Positions 31,609 to 41,191 are shown, numbered from the stretch's first letter. The stretch: 49,439 bases of DNA from Gemmatimonadota bacterium (GCA_028874985.1 JAPPGI010000137.1:1-49439); one strand, 5' to 3'. A program made the numbers and translations. Notes: generated from the letters alone by a model not told the origin.

Positions 31609-32715
31609 TCAGGACTCGAACACCAACTTGCGCGTCGTGAGCGCTTCGATGCGATCCCTGCGCGGCGTCACGCCGATCCCCGGGCCTTCCGGAACCGGCA
31701 TCAGCCCGTCGGTCATTTCAAATTCGGGGACGACGATGTCTTCCGCCCAGTAGCGCCTGGAGTTGGAAATGTCGCCCGGCAGGGTGAAGCCGGGGAGCGT
31801 CGCCAACGCCACGTTATGCGCGCGGCCGACCCCCGACTCCAGCATGCCTCCGCACCACACCGGCCAACCGCCGGCCCGGCACATGTCATGAATGGCCATT
31901 GCAGAAGCGAACCCACCCACACGACCCGGCTTGATGTTGATGATTCTTCCCGAGCCCAGATGCAGGGCCAGGCGGGCATCTCCCGGAGAGCGGATCGATT
32001 CATCGAGGCACACGGGTGTAGCCATCCTGCGCTGGAGTGCCGCGTGATCCATATAGTCTTCGTGGGACAGCGGCTGTTCGATCATCATGAGATCGAACTC
32101 GTCCATCGCCGTCAGCGGCTCAAGGTCTCCGGGCAGACGGTAGGCCGAGTTCGCATCCGCCATGAGCGGCGCTTCCGGAAAACTCGCCCGTACCGCTTGC
32201 AGCATGTCCACATCGCGCCCCGGCCTTGTCTTGATCTTGATCTTCCGGTATCCCTCGGCCAGGTATTGCTCGACTTTCCGGAGCAGGGCGGCATCGGTCT
32301 TCTGGATCCCGATCGAAACACCCACGGGCACCTTTTCGGACACGCCTCCGAGCAATTCCCTCAGCGACAGGTCACGGCGTTTCGCCTCCAGATCCCATGC
32401 CGCCATCTCCACGGCGGCCTTTGCCATGGGGTGACCCCGAAGCCACGGTGCCGGGCGCAACTCACGTGCATCGTCGACTTCCCGTCCCAACAGGTCCGGC
32501 AGGAGCCAGCGTGTCAGAATATGCCACGCCGTGTCGGTCGTTTCGTACGAATAACCGGGTCTCTCGCCCGCGACACATTCGGACCAACCCGCGAAACCGT
32601 CGGTCTCGAGGGTTAGCAAAAGAATGCGCCGGGACTTTGTCCCCCCGCTGCTGATCTCGAACGACTCCTTCAGTTCGAGGGGCAACTCCCGGACAACCGC
32701 TCTCGCGATCTTCAC
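31609..32715 (-). CDS. Enolase-superfamily enzyme (OSBS / N-succinylamino acid racemase type)
   Basis: 368 residues from GTG 32715, six bases after GGAGG; a GTG two codons earlier is possible. The muconate-lactonising fold is complete: catalytic Lys pair in RKIKIKTRP, metal ligands in MADANS, MIEQP and CLDES, and the second Lys in IINIKPGRVGG. This pattern fits o-succinylbenzoate synthase (menaquinone) or N-succinylamino acid racemase; the two cannot be separated by sequence, and no men genes are nearby. The adjacent M20 peptidase would fit an amino-acid role. Confidence 0.85.
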   Translation of the reverse strand: MKIARAVVRELPLELKESFEISSGGTKSRRILLLTLETDGFAGWSECVAGERPGYSYETTDTAWHILTRWLLPDLLGREVDDARELRPAPWLRGHPMAKAAVEMAAWDLEAKRRDLSLRELLGGVSEKVPVGVSIGIQKTDAALLRKVEQYLAEGYRKIKIKTRPGRDVDMLQAVRASFPEAPLMADANSAYRLPGDLEPLTAMDEFDLMMIEQPLSHEDYMDHAALQRRMATPVCLDESIRSPGDARLALHLGSGRIINIKPGRVGGFASAMAIHDMCRAGGWPVWCGGMLESGVGRAHNVALATLPGFTLPGDISNSRRYWAEDIVVPEFEMTDGLMPVPEGPGIGVTPRRDRIEALTTRKLVFES

Positions 32716-32797
32716 TCCCACCCTCCGTGGATGGACATGGGCGAGCAGCCTCCGGATCGGGCTGCCCGCCCGCTACCGTCTCCGTTGTTGCGGTCCG

Positions 32798-32863
32798 GAG
32801 TCCGCGGATGGAGCCGCGCGAGCACCCGGAGCGGCGAGGCGCCGGGCCGGCGAGGGGCTGCTA
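32798..32863 (-). repeat. Dispersed inverted-repeat element, copy E (diverged)
   Basis: On the minus strand: CTAGCAGCCCCTCGCCGG, the core CCCGGCGCCTCGCCGCTC, CGGGTGCTCGCGCGGCTCC, then ATCCGCGGACTC. The left end starts at the stop codon of the gene at 32861. More diverged than copies A-C. Confidence 0.55.
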
Positions 32864-33295
32864 GTCCCCTCCGGCCGCGCTCCGCTCGGCTTCCTCCTTG
32901 AGGCGGTCGCGCCGCCTCACGGAATGGAGCCCGGTGAGCAACGACGTGGGAGAACTGGATCTCACCCCCCCCTGGATCAAGGCGTCCCTGATCTGTGGCA
33001 CGCTCCATCCACTCCCGTACATGGTCAGGAACTTGCGGTATGCGGCCGTCGGCCCCATGCCCTTGAAGGTGTTGGCGGGAACTTCCGGATGGCCGGCTCC
33101 GGCGCTCTTCCGGCGCCGCCTGCGCTTCACGGGGCCACGTCTCTGAACCCGCGTTGCGGGAGAGTCCGCGGCGAGCAGGGACTTCAGCCCTTCGACGGTC
33201 GCGCGCAACGCTTCCCCCCGCTGCGCGTGGGCCGCCAGATCGGCTTCGGCCTGTTTCAGTGCCACCCGATAGTTGCGTTTTGATGCTGCGTCCAT
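32861..33295 (-). CDS. Small basic protein, possible DNA-binding
   Basis: 144 residues from ATG 33295 (GGAGG 12 bases upstream). Residues 1-42 are a coiled-coil helix (VALKQAEADLAAHAQRGEAL); then a very basic stretch VQRRGPVKRRRRRKSAG; then a helical region FKGMGPTAAYRKFLTMYG with WSVPQIRDALIQGGVRSSSP, which looks like a winged-helix or HTH. A regulatory or nucleoid-type role is a guess. The stop codon lies in the end of repeat copy E. Confidence 0.5.
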   Translation of the reverse strand: MDAASKRNYRVALKQAEADLAAHAQRGEALRATVEGLKSLLAADSPATRVQRRGPVKRRRRRKSAGAGHPEVPANTFKGMGPTAAYRKFLTMYGSGWSVPQIRDALIQGGVRSSSPTSLLTGLHSVRRRDRLKEEAERSAAGGD

Positions 33296-33469
33296 TTGAT
33301 CAGTTTGCCTCCGTGGTTCTGATCGTTGATTGGGTGATCCCCTCCGAGGCGGGAGATTCGGTCGGGATTGTCGAATGATCGAATAATAGGCATAAGAGGT
33401 TAGGCGCACAATGGCGCGGCATGCCTTTGCCGACGTGAATGTCGGTGGCCGCCGCGCGGCCCGGTGCTC

Positions 33470-34615
33470 CTATACAGCCTCGAAGAGCGAAGCCATCAGA
33501 GCGATCCGGCGAGGCATCTCTTCCTCGAAGATGTGCTCGCAAAGGGTGTGTGCACCTCTTCCATCGGGGCCCAGCCCATCCAGTGTGGGACACCCCGTGG
33601 CCGCGATGAGATTCCCGTCGCTTGCCCCTCCCGTGGATTCCTCACCGATCTCCAATCCCAGTTCGGCGGCCAGCGAACAAGCCTTCTCGAGCAGCAGGCG
33701 CGAGGCGTCCGTCTTTTCGAGGGCCCCCCGGTTCAGACCCCCCTCCAGATGCAAGCTGCACCGTTCGTCGAACGGCACCGCGGCACTCAGGGAGGCATCG
33801 ACGCGGTTTGCTTCCGCGTTGCTGAAGAAGCGGACGTCGATGGTGCAGCGCGCGGCGTCCGCGACCACGTTACTCCCGGTTCCACCCTCGATTACGCCTA
33901 TGCTGACCGTTGTACCGACGTTCAAGTCGGCAAATTCCTGGATCCGGCAGATCTGCCGGGCCAGTTCGTGGATCGCGTTGGCTCCCGCTTCGGGTTCGAT
34001 CCCCGCGTGTGCCGCCCTTCCCTCCACCCTCAGCACATATGCGCTCACACCCTTGCGCCGGCTTTTCACGGCTCCCCCCGGTGCCGAAGGTTCCATCACC
34101 AGCGCGGCCCGGTGCCGGCGGGCCTCCGCTTCGATGCGTTCCCTTGAGACGGGCGAGCCCTTCTCCTCGTCGCAGGTGACGAGGTAGGTAAGGCCGTCAC
34201 GCGGACCCGAACCCCGCTCGGCCAGGAGCCGAAGCGCGAACAGGGAGACCGCCAGGCCGCTCTTCATGTCATAGACGCCCGGGCCGTGTACCTTGCCGCC
34301 GCCCACCGTGAAGGGAAGGCGGCTGAGCGTACCCACCGGGTGAACCGTGTCCATGTGCCCCATCACCAGGATCGGAGCGCTTTCTCGCGCACTCCCCCGA
34401 AAGCGGCCCAGAAGGTGTACCCCGAACCCCGGTGCCCGGATTCGCTCAACCCGGCCGCCCGCCTCGACGATGGCGTGCTCGAGCAACCCGGCGATGCGCA
34501 GATTGCCCTCCTCGTCACCGGTGGGCGATTCGCATTCGACCAGAGCGCGCAGGAAGTCGATGCACTCCTCCGCCCGCCGCCCGGCATCGGCCAGCGTCAC
34601 CGACGGGCGGCTCAC
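33470..34615 (-). CDS. M20-family metallopeptidase (CPG2-like)
   Basis: 381 residues from GTG 34615, which overlaps the TGA of glcF (GTGA). The dizinc site is complete: GHMDTVHP, Asp in GVYDMKSGLA, CDEEKGSP, EPSAP and the late His in GAHTLCEHIFEEE. The dimerisation domain lies between about 180 and 290. The family cleaves C-terminal Glu or acyl groups from amino acids; the carboxypeptidase G2-like branch fits best. Being last in the Glc operon, it may process a metabolite of the same pathway or simply be coupled. Confidence 0.85.
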   Translation of the reverse strand: MSRPSVTLADAGRRAEECIDFLRALVECESPTGDEEGNLRIAGLLEHAIVEAGGRVERIRAPGFGVHLLGRFRGSARESAPILVMGHMDTVHPVGTLSRLPFTVGGGKVHGPGVYDMKSGLAVSLFALRLLAERGSGPRDGLTYLVTCDEEKGSPVSRERIEAEARRHRAALVMEPSAPGGAVKSRRKGVSAYVLRVEGRAAHAGIEPEAGANAIHELARQICRIQEFADLNVGTTVSIGVIEGGTGSNVVADAARCTIDVRFFSNAEANRVDASLSAAVPFDERCSLHLEGGLNRGALEKTDASRLLLEKACSLAAELGLEIGEESTGGASDGNLIAATGCPTLDGLGPDGRGAHTLCEHIFEEEMPRRIALMASLFEAV

Positions 34616-36021
34616 CGTGCCGCCCGTTCGTAGAGGCCACCAAGGCGGTAGCTCTCGTCGACCACCTCGACCAGGTGCAGGACGGAAACCCCGCTCCCGG
34701 CGAGCGCAAGGCCCGCTCCGATCTGCATCATGCAGCCCGGATTCCCCGTGACCAGGGCTTGCGCGCCCGTTGCCAGCACGCTCCTGACCTTGTCGGAACC
34801 GATCCATCCGCCCAGGCGGGGATTGGCAAGGGAGTAGATTCCGGCTCCGCCGCAGCACTCGGCGGCACCGTCGAGCGGCGCGATCTCGACCCCCGGCACC
34901 GACCTGAGAACCCTGATCGGGGCATCCGCGACCCCCTGGGCGTGCAGGAGGTGACAGGGAGCGTCGTAGGCCACCCGGACGGGAACGGCCGCGCCCGCGA
35001 CCGGACCGCGCTCGTCGAGCAGCTGCGAGATGTCCCTGACCCGCCCGGCGACGGCGTTGGCGCGCTCCGCCACGGCCGGGTCACCGGCGAGCAGCGAACC
35101 GTACTGCGCCATCGCCGCGCCGCAGCCGGAGGCGTTCATGGCGACGAAGTCCACGGCGGCGGCTGCAAAGGCCCTCACGTTCCGCCGGGCCAGGGCCCGC
35201 GCGCCATCGAGGTCACCGCCGTGTGCGTGGAGCGCCCCGCAGCACCCCTGGTTCCGGACCGGGACGACACGGTAGCCGTTGGCCTCCAGCACGCGGACGG
35301 AAGCCGCATTCACGCGGGAAAAGAGCCCGGCCTGAACGCATCCGGTCAGCAGGGCCACCGTGGGAGCGCCTTCACGCATCGTCCCGGGCGCGTGCGAGGC
35401 CTCCCCGGCCACACCCCGGGACCGTCCCGCCGTGCGCCCCGCGCCTCTCCCGGACGGTGCCGGAGGCGGTTTGTGAAACATTTCACGAGCGGGTGCCGAA
35501 GCCGCCAGCATCGCCGTGGCCAGGCGCAGCCGACCCGGGTTCTGCGCATGTGGCTCCCCGCCGGCGCGTCCGGCCATCATTCTCGTTGCGAGCGCCGGGA
35601 GCCCGCTCGCCCGCAGGAGACGCCCCAGGAACATTGCGGGACGGGCGATCCGGCCCGTGCCGAAGACACGCGGGAGCAGGCGCGTGAGAAGGGGCGGCGG
35701 CCGCGAACCCCCTCCCACTTGCCGGGCGAGCTCGAGGAGGTGGCCGTACTCGACCCCGGACGGGCACACCGGCTCGCACGCGCGACAACCCAGGCAGCGT
35801 CCGATGTGCGTCCGGAAGGCGTCCGAACCGGCGTCCAGCCTGCCCTCCACGACCGCCTGCATCAGGTACAGCCGACCCCTGGGGGAATCCGCCTCGTCGC
35901 CGAGGCGGCGGTAGGTCGGGCACGCGGGCAGGCAGAAACCGCAGTGGACGCAGTTGAGGAGCCCCCGCTCCTGCTCCCTGACCGCGTCGGCCAGCCGGTT
36001 GCCGGCCGCCTTCAAGGGCAC
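34612..36021 (-). CDS. glcF: Glycolate oxidase iron-sulfur subunit
   Basis: 469 residues from GTG 36021 (a TTG at 36015 is the alternative; both overlap the end of glcE). Two 4Fe-4S ferredoxin motifs near the N-terminus: NCVHCGFCLPACPTY and RCLGCRACEPVCPSGVEYG. Two CCG domains follow (QGCCGALHAHGGD and AECCGGAGIYS), which bind further clusters or heme-type ligands in this family. With GlcD and GlcE it oxidises glycolate (or lactate) and passes electrons to the respiratory chain. The stop overlaps the M20 gene start. Confidence 0.9.
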   Translation of the reverse strand: MPLKAAGNRLADAVREQERGLLNCVHCGFCLPACPTYRRLGDEADSPRGRLYLMQAVVEGRLDAGSDAFRTHIGRCLGCRACEPVCPSGVEYGHLLELARQVGGGSRPPPLLTRLLPRVFGTGRIARPAMFLGRLLRASGLPALATRMMAGRAGGEPHAQNPGRLRLATAMLAASAPAREMFHKPPPAPSGRGAGRTAGRSRGVAGEASHAPGTMREGAPTVALLTGCVQAGLFSRVNAASVRVLEANGYRVVPVRNQGCCGALHAHGGDLDGARALARRNVRAFAAAAVDFVAMNASGCGAAMAQYGSLLAGDPAVAERANAVAGRVRDISQLLDERGPVAGAAVPVRVAYDAPCHLLHAQGVADAPIRVLRSVPGVEIAPLDGAAECCGGAGIYSLANPRLGGWIGSDKVRSVLATGAQALVTGNPGCMMQIGAGLALAGSGVSVLHLVEVVDESYRLGGLYERAAR

Positions 36022-37280
36022 CGGGCCGACAGGATCGACCGGGGATCGAAGAGGGACTTGATTCGCTCGGCCAGGGGGCCGCCGCCGTCCGGGCTCCCGG
36101 TCCAGCCCACTCTTGCGCCCAACTCCGGCCGGGCCCGGCTGAGGGTCATCGTGCCACCCGCCTCCTCCATGGCGAGGCGCGTCCGGACCAGGATCCCCGC
36201 CGGCCCGTCCGCACCGGCCGCCCCCGGAGAGCCCTTCACCCGAACCAGCCCTCCCAAGACGTCGGCCGAAACCTCGCCCCCCAACCTCCCCGCCACCCCC
36301 CGTGCCCGCGCCAGCGTCTCCGCGAGCCGGTCCGGCAGGGCGGCCAGGCGGACCACCAGCGACGAGCCGTCCTCCCAGTCGGCGCGGCGCCGGTGCAGGG
36401 CCCGGCTCTCCCCGCCACGCAGCATCCGCCCCGGCCCGGCACCGATTTCGCGCACCAGGCGCGAGCACACCTCCTCCACCTCCCCGTCCCCACCGAGCAC
36501 CCTAACCCGCAGCTCCATTTCGCGCCCGGCGGCGGGTGCCGCGGCCACCGCCTCCGCCGCCGCGACCGGCAGCGCCACCGTGCGCACCTTCGCCGCCATC
36601 GCCAGTACTTCCTCCACCTCCCCCGCGAAGCACAACGTGACATCGGCTCCCGGGAGCGGGAAGAGGCGCACGGACACGCTCGTGATCACGCCCAGGCTGC
36701 CCCTGCTCCCCGTGAACAGGCGCACCAGGTCGTATCCGGCCACATTCTTCACCACCCGCCCGCCGACGCGCAGGACACGGCCGCGCCCGGTGACCACCTC
36801 CAGCCCCAGCACGTTGTCCCGGACCGCGCCATGGCGCCCCTGCAGGGGACCCGACACCCCGCACGCGACCACACCGCCCAGCGTCCCCGCCCAGGCACCC
36901 GGCGGATCCACCGGCAGCCATTGCCCGTGCGGACGCAGAACGCCGTCCAGGTCCCCCCACCCCAACCCGGCCCCCGCGGTGAGGGTCAGGTCGGCGGGTT
37001 CGTAGTGACCCACCCCGTCGAGCCGCTCCGTCGAGACGACGACGCGGCCCCCGCCCGTCCACCCCCCGGCCCGCAGCCAGCTTCCCCGCCCGGCGGGCAC
37101 CAGGCCCGTCCCGGTCTCGTTGGCCACCCGGACCAGAGCGCGCACCTCTTCCAGGCCGGCGGGGAAGACCACGGCCTCCGCCGGGAAACCCCGCGACCAG
37201 GCGAGCCCCTCGTCCCCGGTGAGGACCTGATCCGCCGGAAGCAGATCCGTCACCGCCCCGGGCGCCGCGGCCGCCTTCAC
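36012..37280 (-). CDS. glcE: Glycolate oxidase FAD-binding subunit
   Basis: 422 residues from GTG 37280, whose GTGA overlaps the glcD stop. FAD-binding PCMH domain: VFPAGLEEVRALVRVANETG, VPAGRGSWLRAGG, TLTAGAGLGWGDLDGVL and GTLGGVVACGVSGPLQGRHG. It is shorter than GlcD and lacks the C-terminal catalytic cap, as GlcE does. Its stop overlaps the start of glcF. Confidence 0.88.
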   Translation of the reverse strand: MKAAAAPGAVTDLLPADQVLTGDEGLAWSRGFPAEAVVFPAGLEEVRALVRVANETGTGLVPAGRGSWLRAGGWTGGGRVVVSTERLDGVGHYEPADLTLTAGAGLGWGDLDGVLRPHGQWLPVDPPGAWAGTLGGVVACGVSGPLQGRHGAVRDNVLGLEVVTGRGRVLRVGGRVVKNVAGYDLVRLFTGSRGSLGVITSVSVRLFPLPGADVTLCFAGEVEEVLAMAAKVRTVALPVAAAEAVAAAPAAGREMELRVRVLGGDGEVEEVCSRLVREIGAGPGRMLRGGESRALHRRRADWEDGSSLVVRLAALPDRLAETLARARGVAGRLGGEVSADVLGGLVRVKGSPGAAGADGPAGILVRTRLAMEEAGGTMTLSRARPELGARVGWTGSPDGGGPLAERIKSLFDPRSILSARCP

Positions 37281-38737
37281 GGCCTGGCCGCCGCCGCGGT
37301 CGCCGGCCGTCCTTCCTGCACCCCGCTCCCGTCGCGCGCGCCCCCGGCCGGCGGCGGCTCCGGCAGCACCTTGCCCGGGTTCATCACCCCCGCCGGATCG
37401 AAGACGCGCCGCACGCCCCACATCGCCCGCAGTTCGGCGGGTCCGTGGATGAGCGGCATGTGATGCTTCTTGTCCAGGCCGACGCCGTGTTCGCCGGTGA
37501 TCGTGCCACCCGAGTCGACGCACAGCTGCATGATCTCCCCGGAAGCCCGCTCGACGCGCTCCAGCTCGTCCCGGTCCCGGCGGTCGAAGAGGATGTTGGG
37601 ATGGAGGTTGCCGTCGCCGGCGTGGAAGACGTTCGCGACGACCAGGCGGTACCGCTTGCCGATCTCGGAGATGCCCCGGAGGATCGACGGCAGGGTGGTC
37701 CGGGGCACGGTCGCGTCCTGCACCAGCAGGTCCGGCGCTATTCGTCCCAGGGCGCCGAAGGCCTTCTTGCGTCCCTTCCACAGCGCCGTGCGCTCGTTTT
37801 CGTCGCGCGCGCTCCGCACCTCGCGGGCCCCGGCGTCGGCACAGAACGCGGCCGCCCGGGCCGTGTCGGCGTCGAGGCCGGCCTCCATTCCGTCGAACTC
37901 GATCACCAGCGCCGCTTCGGCGTCGGTCGGATATCCCGCGGCGAAGACGCTGTCCTCGACCGCGCGGATCGTGGGCCCGTCGACGATCTCCATCGCGGCA
38001 GGCAGCAGCCCCGCGCTCACGATGTCCGAAACCGCCCGCCCCGCATCCTCGATGCGGTCGAAGACCCCGAGCAGCGTGCGCACCCCTTCCGGCAGGGGCA
38101 GGAGCCCGACCTCGATCTCGGTGGCGATCCCGAAACACCCCTCCGAGCCCACGAACAGGCCCACCAGGTCGTACCCCGGCGCATCGCGGCCCCGTCCCCC
38201 CAGCCGCACCGCCGACCCGTCGGCGAGCACCACGGTGAGCCCGGTCACGTAACGCGAGGTGACGCCGTACTTGAGGCAATGGGGCCCGCCCGAGTTCTCG
38301 GCCACGTTGCCGCCGATCGTGCACGCCGTCTGGGACGAGGGGTCGGGGGCGTAGTGGAGGCCGTGGGGCCGGGCCGCCTCCGACAACTCGGAGTTGATCA
38401 CGCCCGGTTGCAGCACCGCGCGCCGGTTCGCCGCGTCGATCGCGAGGATCCGGTTCATGCGCGCCGTCCCCACGACGACGGCGCCGTCCAGTGCCACCGC
38501 ACCCCCCGACAGGCCGGTGCCGGCACCTCTGGGCACGATGGGGAGGCCGTGTTGCGCGATCGCCCTCACCACAGCCCGCACCTGGGCCGTGGTGCGTGGC
38601 AGCACGACCGCGCCGGGGCGGTGGCGATAGGCCGTGAGCGCGTCCGACTCGTAGACCACGAGGCGGTCCTCGTCCACGATGACGCCGTCGCGGCCGCAGG
38701 CGCCGACCAGCGACCTGGTGAGACTCGCGGGAATCAT
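37277..38737 (-). CDS. glcD: Glycolate oxidase catalytic FAD subunit
   Basis: 486 residues from ATG 38737. PCMH-type FAD domain with VPRGAGTGLSGGAVALDGAV, DPSSQTACTIGGNVAENSGG and the flavin-linked oxidase C-terminal domain with NVFHAGDGNLHPNILFD and GTITGEHGVGLDKK. This is the catalytic subunit of GlcDEF, oxidising glycolate (possibly D-lactate). It is followed by glcE and glcF with overlapping start and stop codons. Confidence 0.92.
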   Translation of the reverse strand: MIPASLTRSLVGACGRDGVIVDEDRLVVYESDALTAYRHRPGAVVLPRTTAQVRAVVRAIAQHGLPIVPRGAGTGLSGGAVALDGAVVVGTARMNRILAIDAANRRAVLQPGVINSELSEAARPHGLHYAPDPSSQTACTIGGNVAENSGGPHCLKYGVTSRYVTGLTVVLADGSAVRLGGRGRDAPGYDLVGLFVGSEGCFGIATEIEVGLLPLPEGVRTLLGVFDRIEDAGRAVSDIVSAGLLPAAMEIVDGPTIRAVEDSVFAAGYPTDAEAALVIEFDGMEAGLDADTARAAAFCADAGAREVRSARDENERTALWKGRKKAFGALGRIAPDLLVQDATVPRTTLPSILRGISEIGKRYRLVVANVFHAGDGNLHPNILFDRRDRDELERVERASGEIMQLCVDSGGTITGEHGVGLDKKHHMPLIHGPAELRAMWGVRRVFDPAGVMNPGKVLPEPPPAGGARDGSGVQEGRPATAAAARP

Positions 38738-38745
38738 GCGGGAAG

Positions 38746-39534
38746 CTACCCGGAGCCCGAAAGGTAGTCCAGAATCGCCTCCACCCCGGAGGCGGCCATT
38801 GCGAAGAGGTCCGGGGGCAGCGTGCCGTATACGTGCCGGGTCAGGGTGCGGACATCGTCCGTGCCCGTTTCCGCCAGCGCCCGCCGGACCTGCTCGATCC
38901 GCGACAGCCGGTGGCGCCGGAAACGCGAGATGGCCTCCGCCGGGTCGCGGAGCGGGTCTCCGTGTCCGGGGTAGAGCACCCGTGCGCCGAGCCCCTCCAG
39001 CCGGTCCAGCGAGGCCAGGTACTCCGCCACGGCACCGGGGTACTCGCCCACCCAGGTCGTGTCTCCCTCGCCCAGGATGACATCGCCGGTGAAGACGGCG
39101 CCCCGTTCCGGCAGCCGGAAGCAGAAGTGCCGCCGCGAGTGCCCCGGGGTCGAGACGGCGACGAGCGGGCCGCAGTCCGTGATGAATTCCCGGCCGTCGA
39201 CGAGGTCGCGTCCCGCATCCGGACCCCAGACCTCGGCCCCGGTCCGCCGCGCCAGATCTCCCGCCGCGGCCGCGTGGTCGCCGTGGCCGTGCGTGACCAG
39301 GACGACGACGGACCCGGCCGCTTCCAGCGCCGCCTCGAGGGCCGTGAGATGCTCCTCGAGAACCGGTCCCGGGTCGATGACGGCCGCCGTGCGATTCCCT
39401 ACGACGTAGCTCCTCGTCCCGCCGAAGGTGAGCGGGCCGGGGTTGTCGGCCACGAAGGATCGCACTCCGGGAAGACCACCGTCCGCGCCGGCCCCGCTCC
39501 GTCCCCCGGGAGGCAACTCCGGCTGGGAGCCCAC
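38746..39534 (-). CDS. Metallo-beta-lactamase-fold hydrolase (LACTB2-like)
   Basis: 262 residues from GTG 39534 with AGGAG three bases upstream; a later GTG at 39465 (before RSFVADNPG) is an alternative because the first 23 residues are low-complexity. Zinc ligands: THGHGDH, His in STPGHSRRH, Asp in FTGDVILG and His in LYPGHGDP. The C-terminal winged helix (RIEQVRRALAETGTDD) matches LACTB2-type hydrolases. Likely an RNase or thioesterase-type hydrolase. It lies between fRMsr-like and glcD in the same run. Confidence 0.85.
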   Translation of the reverse strand: MGSQPELPPGGRSGAGADGGLPGVRSFVADNPGPLTFGGTRSYVVGNRTAAVIDPGPVLEEHLTALEAALEAAGSVVVLVTHGHGDHAAAAGDLARRTGAEVWGPDAGRDLVDGREFITDCGPLVAVSTPGHSRRHFCFRLPERGAVFTGDVILGEGDTTWVGEYPGAVAEYLASLDRLEGLGARVLYPGHGDPLRDPAEAISRFRRHRLSRIEQVRRALAETGTDDVRTLTRHVYGTLPPDLFAMAASGVEAILDYLSGSG

Positions 39535-39540
39535 GGACTC

Positions 39541-40011
39541 CTACCGGCGCTCGCGCGCGACCTGCTCCGCCAGCTTGTCCGCGATCATCTGCACCGCCAC
39601 TTCGTCCTGGTCCCCGAAGGCGGCGGGAAGGTGTGAATCGATGTCGAACTGGCCGTAGATCCGGCTGCCGGCGCGGATCAGGACCACCAGTTCCGATCTC
39701 ACCGCCGGGTTGCAGGACAGGTATCCGGCGAACTCGGAGACGTCCGGCACGTTCTGGTTGGCCCCATGGGCGACCGCCGTGCCGCAGACGCCCTTCCCCA
39801 CCGGGATCTTCGAATGGTCGGTCGGAGTGCCTACGTAGTTGTGGAGCCAGAGTACAGCCTCTTCGTCGTCCAGCAGGTACACGCCCACCCAGTCGAAGCG
39901 GTCGTCGGCCCGGTGGAGCGTCTTGACGGTGTACCGGAGAAGGGCGTCGGAAAGGTGTCCCTCTTCCCTCATTTCCTGGAGTTCTCTGACTACGGCGCGG
40001 GCGTCGACCAT
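39541..40011 (-). CDS. GAF-domain protein, free methionine-R-sulfoxide reductase-like
   Basis: 156 residues, one GAF domain. Motifs FDWVGVYLLDD, VGKGVCGTAVAHG, FAGYLSC and YGQFDIDSHLPAAFGDQDE match the COG1956 fRMsr family. Cys76 and Cys100 correspond to E. coli Cys94 and Cys118 (catalytic), but the resolving Cys84 position is His66. It may still bind free methionine sulfoxide, or have another role. It precedes the MBL hydrolase gene by six bases. Confidence 0.75.
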   Translation of the reverse strand: MVDARAVVRELQEMREEGHLSDALLRYTVKTLHRADDRFDWVGVYLLDDEEAVLWLHNYVGTPTDHSKIPVGKGVCGTAVAHGANQNVPDVSEFAGYLSCNPAVRSELVVLIRAGSRIYGQFDIDSHLPAAFGDQDEVAVQMIADKLAEQVARERR

Positions 40012-40126
40012 GTATTGCCTGGGTTTGAGGGATTTGGGTTGGGCTGGTTTCGCCCAATGGAACGCCGGCGGGCCGACCCGTCAATACGGACGACGCCCGC
40101 GGCATCGGCGAAGAACGGGGCGCGCG

Positions 40127-41191
40127 TCAGTTTCGGTTGAAGTCAAGGCCCTCTTCGAGCCGTTCGGAGAATGCCGCCAGGAGTTCCGCCGTGTGGAAGA
40201 GGTCCGGGACCGCGACCATTTCGCTCGGTGAGTGCATGTACCGGTTCGGTACCGACACCAGGCCGGTCGGGACTCCCCCGCGGGCCAGGTGGATGGCGTC
40301 GGCGTCGGTGCCGGTGCGCCGCGGGGCGGCTTGGATCGAATAGGGGATGCCCCGGGCCTCGGCCGTTTCCGCCAGGACCTCGAAGACCCCCGGATGCGTG
40401 GCCGATCCGCGCGTCAGCACCGGACCGCCGCCCAGGGAGTGGTCCCCGACTTCGCTCTTGTCGACCTCCGGAACGTCGGTGGCGTGGGTCACGTCCACCA
40501 CGAGCGCCACATCGGGGGAGAGGCCGAAGGCGCTGGCCCGCGCCCCACCGCCCGCATACCCGATCTCCTCCTGGGCCGTCGCCACCGCCACCGCCCCCGC
40601 CCGCCCCTCCTGCGCGGCGACCAGGCGCAATGCCTCCAGCACGATGAACGCCCCCGCGCGGTTGTCGATGGCCCTGCTCGCCACCCGGTCCCCCGCCAGC
40701 CGAACCATCCCCGCGTCGAGCACGGCGGGATCCCCCACGCGCACCCCCAGCTCACCCAGCTCCTCCCTGGATCCGGCTCCCACATCGATCCAGAGCTTCT
40801 TCACCTTCGCGGCCCGATCCCGCTCCTTCGGCTCCATCAGGTGGATGGCCTTGCGTCCGACAACGCCGGGAACGTCGCCGTGCGCTCCCAGGACCCGCAC
40901 GCGCTGCCCGACCAGCACCTGCGGGTCCCAGCCGCCGATTCCCCCGAAGTAGAGGAGGCCCGACTTGTCGGCGTGGGTCACCTGCAGCCCGATCTCGTCG
41001 ATGTGGCCGGCGAGAAGAATCAGGGGCCGCGCCTCCGGGCGGACGGCCGCGTAGCTGTTGCCGACGACGTCGGACCAGCATTCGGCGAACGACTCCGCTT
41101 CGCTCATCCAGACGCGTGCCGCGCGGAACTCGAAGCCCGACGGGCCCGGGGCGTCGAGCAGGCGCTCCAGGAAGGAAATGCCGCGGCTCAT
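40127..41191 (-). CDS. M42-family glutamyl aminopeptidase-like metallopeptidase
   Basis: 354 residues from ATG 41191, overlapping the fxsA-like stop (ATGA). Dimetal ligands: His and Asp in LLAGHIDEIGLQ, Asp in SRAIDNRAGAF, the Glu pair in VATAQEEIGYAGG, Asp in VVDVTHATD and His in PNRYMHSPSE. These match TET-like dodecameric aminopeptidases that trim short peptides in the cytoplasm. Confidence 0.88.
   Translation of the reverse strand: MSRGISFLERLLDAPGPSGFEFRAARVWMSEAESFAECWSDVVGNSYAAVRPEARPLILLAGHIDEIGLQVTHADKSGLLYFGGIGGWDPQVLVGQRVRVLGAHGDVPGVVGRKAIHLMEPKERDRAAKVKKLWIDVGAGSREELGELGVRVGDPAVLDAGMVRLAGDRVASRAIDNRAGAFIVLEALRLVAAQEGRAGAVAVATAQEEIGYAGGGARASAFGLSPDVALVVDVTHATDVPEVDKSEVGDHSLGGGPVLTRGSATHPGVFEVLAETAEARGIPYSIQAAPRRTGTDADAIHLARGGVPTGLVSVPNRYMHSPSEMVAVPDLFHTAELLAAFSERLEEGLDFNRN

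Noticed and set aside
39525-39545. CCACGGACTCCTA resembling the right end of the dispersed repeat
   Set aside because: It is explained by a TAG stop, an AGGAG box and a GTG start in succession; the core and other end are absent. It may still be chance similarity.
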